Below, one piece after another: positions 57,421-64,000 of a stretch of 64,000 bases of DNA. Both the position numbers and the translations under genes were made by a program. The DNA is from Hydra vulgaris (taxonomy: Eukaryota > Cnidaria > Hydrozoa > Anthoathecata > Hydridae), in the NCBI RefSeq assembly GCF_038396675.1, contig NC_088922.1:9007001-9071000 (forward strand), in the 5' to 3' direction. The notes below the pieces were generated by a model. That model was not told where the DNA came from, ran no database searches, and saw only the letters and a program-made list of their open reading frames with translations. Each line of letters starts with the position of its first letter. The stretch's first letter is position 1.

Positions 57421-58837
57421 AAAAAAATAATAAAAAGGTAGTTTTTTATTACATACCTTCACTATCTTTAACTAGAAAGCTTTTTATTGTCTTCTCTGCC
57501 TTATTTGCCTCTAAAAAATTGGATAGAAATTAAAATAAAAAGGTAACAAATATAAATGCAAATGTAATTTTTTAAGACATACCCTCACTATCTTTAACTA
57601 CAAAGCTTTTAATTATCTGCTCTGCCTTATTTTCTAGAAAATTGAACAAAAAATATGGAAAAAAAATGCTAAGCAGACCAAAAGTTGAAACATACAAAGG
57701 AAATCTGTTGTTACTATTTACCCTTTATGCTTTCCACCGATGAATGTTTTTTTTTCTATTTCATTTTTTGTTGTAATTGTTTCTAAAGTAGAGGCGACAA
57801 AAGTCTTTCAAATTAGAAAAAATTGGTAGTCTAGCAATAATATTCATGAAACTCTTTAGCTTTCTTTTTAAAAGTTAAAAAAGGTAGTTATTGGAAAACA
57901 TGTATATAAGTTGTGCGCATACCTTTATCACAAATGCCTTCGAGAAATTTCTTAACTTGGGCTCTTTTGTGGGTTCCTTTTATAATAACTTTATTACTAC
58001 TCAGTTTGTAATTTCCACATTTTGTAATATCGCTTACTTCATAAGGTCCTTTAAACCGTGGCTTAAAAGCTGCGCTTTTACTTCTCCTCCCTCTAATATC
58101 AAGAAACAAAACTTTGTCCCCAATTTCAATGCATTCTTCCTTAGATTTGATATTTTTGTGAAACTCTTTTATCGTAATATTTTTTTTGATTCTTTTGAGC
58201 TTCTGTAATGTTCTAAAATTTATAACTATTGTAATTAGAAAAAAAAAAAAAAAAAAGATAGTATCTTAAAAATTAAATTAAAGTTAAGTGGTATAAGTGA
58301 TTACTTTAGTGACCAAATTGGTTAAGTTTTCAATATGAATTTTATTTTTTTCGATTTCAGCTTTAACTTCATCTTCATTTGCGGGGAAAATACCGACCTC
58401 CTAATTAACAATGCATACTGGTATTGGTATACTAAATTATGAGTGTAAAGTAAATATAATTGCTTAAAATGATATCCAAATATACTTACTTCTTTGAACT
58501 CACTTCTGCAAACAGGTGAACGACGACCAAACATCAACTCAAAAGGTGACACTTTTGTAGACGTTTGTTTTTCAATTCGTAATGGATATAAAACTATATC
58601 TAGAAACTGATCCCAGTTTGACTGGTTTTTGTCGACGAGTTTTCTGATTTTTCTAATTAACGTAATTTCAAAATAATGATGTTATTATCATTACTTTATT
58701 TTGAACTTAAACAATCATAAAATAATGCACACCTTTTTATATTTTTATTTGTATTTTCATCTTCCATTTGTTTGAGGGTGATAAACAGCAGTTCTTCGTC
58801 GTTCGATACCCAAGATCTTATATACCTCATCGTTTAA

Positions 58838-59440
<603 letters not shown>

Positions 59441-59699
59441 GTATAGAAAAATTAAAATATTTACAAAATTTTTACGTTAAATTGTTACATTATAATTGTA
59501 TTAAAGTGTAAGATAACAATTATACAAACATGTATCGTTACTTTTTCTTAATATTACCACGTTTACTGCTAACGCAATATTTGAAATATATATTAAAGTA
59601 TATTAAAAAATAAGAGTTTATATAAGAAGCTAGCAGTGAACAAATTTAGAAAAAATCAGTAAGTAAATTTTTATACTTTAAAATACTCTTTTTAATATT

Positions 59700-62350
59700 T
59701 TTTTTAAAGCCATTTAAGTTTTCAAGGTTAATAATATTTTGATTAAGTAATAAAAACTTATTTCAGATATGAGGTGCACGATAAGTAATTTTAAATTGCA
59801 CAAGCTTAGTTTTGCATGAAGGCTCAAAAAGGGTACTATTTGTGCGCAACAGGTATTTATACTCTGGCTTTTGTTTATAAAGACTATAGAAAATTGAAGG
59901 AGTTTTTTGCATTTTACTATTATACATAAGACTTAGAACATTATATATATTTAGTTCAAACAATGTTAGTAAAGACATCTGTTCAAAAAGAGGCTTTGTG
60001 TGTTCGTTTTTATTTTTAAAATTAATTACTCGTACAGCATGCTTCTGTTTACGATAGAGAGGTTCTAGTTTGCTTTTATAGCTACTACCCCATGCTGTAT
60101 TGCCGTAATTTAAATAACTTTGAACAAAACTATAGTAGATTTGTTTGAGTAGCGGCTTTTTCAATAAATGGCGTGATCGGTATATTATTCCGATACTTTT
60201 AGATATTTTACTACTTAAATAGGCGAAATGTTTATTCCAATTTAGATTTTCGTCAATAAAAACACCTAAAAATTTAGTAACATTATCTCTACTTATTTCT
60301 CTATTTTCAATAAACAATTTTGGACGAGAAGATTCAACTTCTTTTTTTTATAAGAAGGATGAAATAAAGAAAACTTCGTTTTACTTAAGTTAATAGAAAG
60401 TTTATTTGCCCTAAACCATCCAGATTTTTTTTCTAATTCTTGATTCATTTCTACGCACAGTTCGTTTATAATTTTTCCGGAGATAAAAAAGTTGCTATCA
60501 TCAGCAAACATTAGAGTTGAAATTCTTTTTGATGCCCGATAGAGATCGTTAACGTAGATTAAAAAAAGTAAAGGCCCAAGTATTGAACCCTGAGGAACAC
60601 CACGCTTTAATATGGAAGGATTAGAGAGTTTATTATCTCCATAGTATATAGATTGCACACGTTTATCTAGCTAGGTTTCTATCCATTTGTTCGTTCTACC
60701 CCTTATGCCATACATGTTAATTGATAATGATATTTTGTGGTCGACTGTATCAAAAGCCTTAGAGAGATCTATGAATACACCTAATGTAACTTCTCCGTTT
60801 GTAAAAGAGTTTTTTATTTCATCAACTAGGTGAAGGATTGCGTGTTCAGCTGATGTATTTTTTTGAAAGCCGAATTGCTTGGAGTAAATAAAATTATTTT
60901 CTTTAAAAAAAGTATATACTCTATTGTGCATAATTCTCTCAAGTATCTTTGAGAATGTAGAAAGTATTGATATTGGTCTGTAATTGCCTATTTCACTTGT
61001 ATCTCCTGATTTAAAAATAGGTTTTACTTTCTCAGTTTTCAGTTTTTCAGGAAAGATACCTTCCTCTAAGGAGTGTTTAAATATTTTAAATAAAGGAACT
61101 TTAAGCTCGTTTTGGCAATTAATTATAATGTTGCTATTGATGTCGTCGATTCCGGTTGCTTTGTTTCTTTTTAGGCTTTTAAAAGCATTGTTAAATTCTA
61201 ACATGTTTAGTTTTTCGTTATTCAATTCATTTTTATTACGATCTAAATATTTATCAAAAGATTTATTTGCACTAGGAACTTGGGAAGCAAGTTTAGATCC
61301 TATATTAACAAAGAAGTTGTTAAACTCATTTGCAATGACGTTTTCATCATGAATTGTTTTGTGGTAGATTTTTATAGTTTTAGGAAAGCACGGTTTGTTA
61401 ATTTTTGGTTTACCAATAATTTCATTTAATAATTCCCATGTTTTCCTAGAATCTGTTTGACACTTATCAAGTAGTTTATTATAATAATTAGCTATAGCGG
61501 TTTTTTTAATTTTCTCAAAGAGACTTGCATAACTCTTGTATTCCGATTTTGTTTTATCGTATTTTTTTTAAGGTACTTTATATATAATCGTTGTTTCCGC
61601 TTAGATGATTTTTTAAGACCTTTACTCAACCAAGGTGAATTTATGTCTTTAAATTTAATTGTTTTTACTACTTTGGGAAAGTGTTTATCATAAAGAAATA
61701 CAAAAATATATATAAAGGTATTATACATTAAATTGGTATCATTTGAGAATTCTAAATTTGACCAATCAATATTGGCTAACTCACTTTTAAAGTTAACCTG
61801 GCTATCCAAAGAAAAATGTCGCCTTGTGCTTGTTTTTTTTTCATTTATTTTAATTTTATTTGAGGTACTTATTGAAATAAATATCGGAAAGTGATCCGAT
61901 ATAGATGTTTTAATTACTCCTTTCTTTAAGGAGATTTCAAATAAAGAATTTGTTTGTATATTATCTATTAGTGTTGCCGAATTTTTTGTAATTCGGGTTG
62001 GTTTATTTATAAGAAGAATTACACCAAATTGAAATAAATTATGCTAAAAACTTTGTGTTTCTATATTATTTTCATAATTTAGAGCATTAAGATTAAAATC
62101 TTCTAGGATAAATAATTTTTTTTTTTTTTAATTTATTTCATCTGGAAACATGTAAGGTGTTTCCATATTCATTAATGAAAAGTTATCAATAAAATTTTTG
62201 TCAAGGTCATATTTATCAAAAGTATTTTGATCATTTATTTTAAAAACCTTATCTGAAATGTTTTCAAACATTTCAGATAAGGTTTTCAAAAAGACTTTCG
62301 TATTCAAACGTTTTCGGATTCATTTTAAAGGGCTTCGTTATTGATATATT
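59700..62350 (-). pseudogene. LINE ORF2 (endonuclease-reverse transcriptase), frameshifted
   Basis: In order: endonuclease remnants with ILEDFNLNAL and TSISDHFPIFIS (SDH motif). A linker follows with FKDINSPWLSKGLKK (61809-61492). RT part one has NKATGIDDINSNI, GNYRPISILSTFSKILER and LGVFIDLSKAFDTVDHK (61225-60671). RT part two has GVPQGSILGPLLFLIYVNDL and LMFADDSNFF (60658-60293). The tail has FLGVFIDENLNWNKH, LNYGNTAWGS and KQKHAVRVI (60317-59763). All catalytic motifs are readable; at least four frame changes separate the parts. It resembles CR1/L2-type ORF2. Confidence 0.85.
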
Positions 62351-62416
62351 ATCAATAAAAATATCCAAAAAAAATAAATAAGAATTAAATAAACCGTAAA
62401 TAAAATAAGTAAAAAA

Positions 62417-63198
62417 TTAATTTTTATTTGTCTTCCACTCGCGTACAATAAGCTTGTCGTATGATATGTAAGCAAATTTTCCCAACTTTCTTTCAATTTT
62501 CATTTTTTCACGCAATTCCTTTCTTATTTTATTCGTTTCCATGCAGTAATCTTCGTTTATATATATATTTTTTTCTTTTAACTTTGAGGCATTTCTTAAA
62601 ATTTCCTCCTTATCTTTAAAGTCCAATAATTTCAGAACAATTGTTCTGTTCTCTTTTAGACCTTTTTTACCAGCTCTATGTGCTCTTTCAATTTTTACAT
62701 TTTCTACACCCAAGTACTCATTAAATATTTCTTTTACTTTTTGTTCGCTTTCCAGCCAGATTTCATTATCATCTTCTTTAATTCCGTCAACTCTTAGATT
62801 GTTCCTCCTTGTTCTATCTTCAATTTCTCTTAGCTTACTGTTAATTTTTTTGAGGTCAGTGTTGTTATTTTGTATTTCATTATGGTTAAATTTATTTTTT
62901 ATGAAAATATCTAACGAATTTTTTATTTTTTTTTCAATAAGTTCCTCATGAAAATTTAGACTAAACTTTATTTCTTCAACTTCTGCTGTCAGTGTTGATA
63001 TTTTTTTAGCGTTCTCTAAAATATTTTTTTCTACTTTGTCTAATCTTTCGTTTAAGATTTTGGTATTTGAACTAACGATACTTATAAAGTTGCTTTCTTG
63101 TTGCTTTACCGCTGCTTCCGTCTCCACTTTGTAGTTTGTAAACAAGTCTTTAAATTAGTCCTAATCATTTTTTTAATTTCAACAAGTGTAACTGCCAT
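62417..63198 (-). pseudogene. LINE ORF1 protein (coiled coil plus RRM-like), one frameshift
   Basis: The ATG at 63198 begins MAVTLVEIKKMIRTN. A one-base deletion near 63146 shifts to the main frame, which is then open for 242 codons to the stop at 62417. The main frame itself starts with TTG, so it needs the upstream ATG. About 100 residues of heptad-like coiled coil (LNERLDKVEKNILEN..., IKNSLDIFIKN) precede DRTRRNNLRVDGIKE, the hallmark entry to the L1 ORF1p RRM. KIERAHRAGKK and a basic C-terminal domain follow. ORF1 proteins form trimers that coat element RNA. Confidence 0.85.
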
Positions 63199-63734
63199 AG
63201 TATCAATAATATTTATTACTACTATTAATTTAAAAGTTTTTTGTTAATATATATAAAACAATTTTTTGTCCTAAGTTATTATTACTTTTTTTTTTTTTTT
63301 TCTTCTTTGTAAATTTTCAACTTGCAAAAACACGTCCGCTCGTTACAGTAACCACGAACGTTTTTTTCAAACTCAGTTCCATTGTCAGTAAGTATGACGG
63401 ATGGAAAACCAAAGGTTGTAACTAAACTTATAATCGCTCTTGCTACCGTTATTGCTTCCTTATTTCGTAATGCGTAAGCAATAGGCCATTTAGAAAATAA
63501 ATCGGTGCAACTCATAAAGTATCTGTTACCCATTGATGTTTTAGTAAATGGTCCAGCGAAGTCTAAACTAATAATTTCCCATACTCTTGTGGTCTAAACA
63601 CAAAATTTCAACATAATGCAACATAACAAAGTAAACATAATACATTATACATTCGTACTATGTACTAAATTAAAGATTCCGAATTCTAGAAAGATATTTA
63701 AAAACACTTTATTAAGTTACCTTAATGGAATGTA

Positions 63735-64000
63735 AAGGTATCACATCTCCCTTATTCAGGCTTCTAAAATATTACATCTCCCTATGTAACATTTAAAATA
63801 ATGAAAAGTATTAGTATTTGGTATCTAAAATATCACATCCCCCATGTGTAATCTATATAATTATTGTCACGCAATATATTAAGATCAAAATTTCATAAGT
63901 ATGAATTTAAAATATATTACCATTTAATGCTAACTTCATTTATAGTATATTATTTACAAACCGCTTTATGAATCTTGATCGTTGCGTTTTTAATTTTATT
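63735..64000. repeat. Right terminal inverted repeat of the Ginger-like element (incomplete)
   Basis: The inverse of parts of 51242-51530: TCACATCTCCCTTATTCAGG at 63740, TCACATCCCCC at 63832, and a continuous match from about 63945 to the edge. It has one iteron unit instead of the left end's 2.4. The last bases of the element lie outside the window. Confidence 0.8.

Larger units (their letters stand above)
53890..57633 (-). repeat. Tandem exon-intron array: five mini-exons of one repeat peptide
   Basis: Exons at 57633-57583 (51 nt), 57510-57457 (54 nt), 54181-54137 (45 nt), 54063-54007 (57 nt) and 53932-53890 (43 nt). The peptides are NKAEQIIKSFVVKDSE, NKAEKTIKSFLVKDSE, EADSIKSFVFKDSE, NKAEETIKSSVIEDSE and IIYKKSCIVEDSE. 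The first four start and end in phase 1 with lengths divisible by three; the last changes from phase 1 to 2 and fits the next exon. Introns are 72-74 nt and alignable (GTATGT...TTATATTTGTTA...TTTTAG). The unit is therefore a roughly 125-bp tandem repeat carrying its own splice sites. A plus-strand LINE of about 3 kb is inserted between the second and third copies. Confidence 0.8.
59600..63280 (-). mobile_element. Non-LTR retrotransposon with ORF1 and ORF2, nearly full length
   Basis: Minus-strand LINE containing an L1-like ORF1 (63198-62417) and an endonuclease/RT ORF2 (about 62350-59700). It lies in a Ginger intron between the first two recognisable integrase exons and in the same orientation as that gene. 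5' and 3' ends are approximate and no target duplication was identified. Confidence 0.8.

Noticed and set aside
60984-61352. Plus-strand 122-codon frame
   Set aside because: Antisense to the conserved reverse-transcriptase coding sequence of the minus-strand LINE.

Overview
This is an animal nuclear window, most likely from a hydrozoan cnidarian of the genus Hydra. It is very AT-rich, carries a dozen long (TA)n tracts, and has one clearly intact cellular gene: a DEG/ENaC-family channel on the minus strand (16169-17452) that resembles the Hydra HyNaC peptide-gated channels. A splice-acceptor-like sequence lies 8 nt upstream of its ATG, which fits the spliced-leader trans-splicing known in Hydra. 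All identifications rest on reading translations and repeat structure by eye; no search was run.

Almost everything else is transposon-derived. 1-2.1 kb: a Penelope-like remnant split by a LINE 3' end. 5.1-8.1 kb: a decayed copy of a widely dispersed metazoan repeat protein with a PIN/NYN-like motif. 9.7-11.75 kb: a piggyBac element bounded by TTAA. 11.75-13.6 kb: a LINE cut by a hAT-type MITE and by a second inverted-repeat element. 15.0-15.5 kb: a LINE with a 5' inversion. 16.1-17.5 kb: the channel gene. 18.2-19.35 kb: a tRNA-like SINE and a ZMYM1-like hAT fragment. 21.4-23.7 kb: a 2.2-kb inverted-repeat element of the CCCAGYGGGCAC family. 24-29.6 kb: foldback MITEs and LINE and hAT pieces. 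29.615-35.956 kb: a P-type transposon with matching ends and an 8-bp target duplication, carrying a hAT fragment, a mariner and several (TA)n tracts. 36.4-41.5 kb: three hAT pseudogenes. 42.5-46.2 kb: foldback elements, a CAACGTTG-rich cluster, a THAP fragment and a 15-bp minisatellite. 46.4-50 kb: a LINE 3' end and a Ty3/Gypsy pol relic.

From 51.1 kb to beyond the right edge lies a Ginger-like DNA transposon whose inverted ends are packed with a GGGRGATGTRATATTTTA motif. Its minus-strand, intron-containing transposase gene has integrase core, catalytic-Glu, GPY/F and C-terminal exons. Two LINEs are inserted into it: a plus-strand LINE with one open frame broken by four stops, and a minus-strand LINE with ORF1 and ORF2.

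The most unusual observation is in the 3' half of that gene. A roughly 125-bp tandem unit contains, in each copy, a complete mini-exon with its own acceptor and donor. Four copies are symmetric phase-1 exons of 45, 51, 54 and 57 nt, and a fifth is a phase 1-to-2 exon. Together they would add a repeated peptide, roughly NKAEETIKSFVVKDSE, without breaking the frame: in effect a minisatellite that is spliced into the protein.
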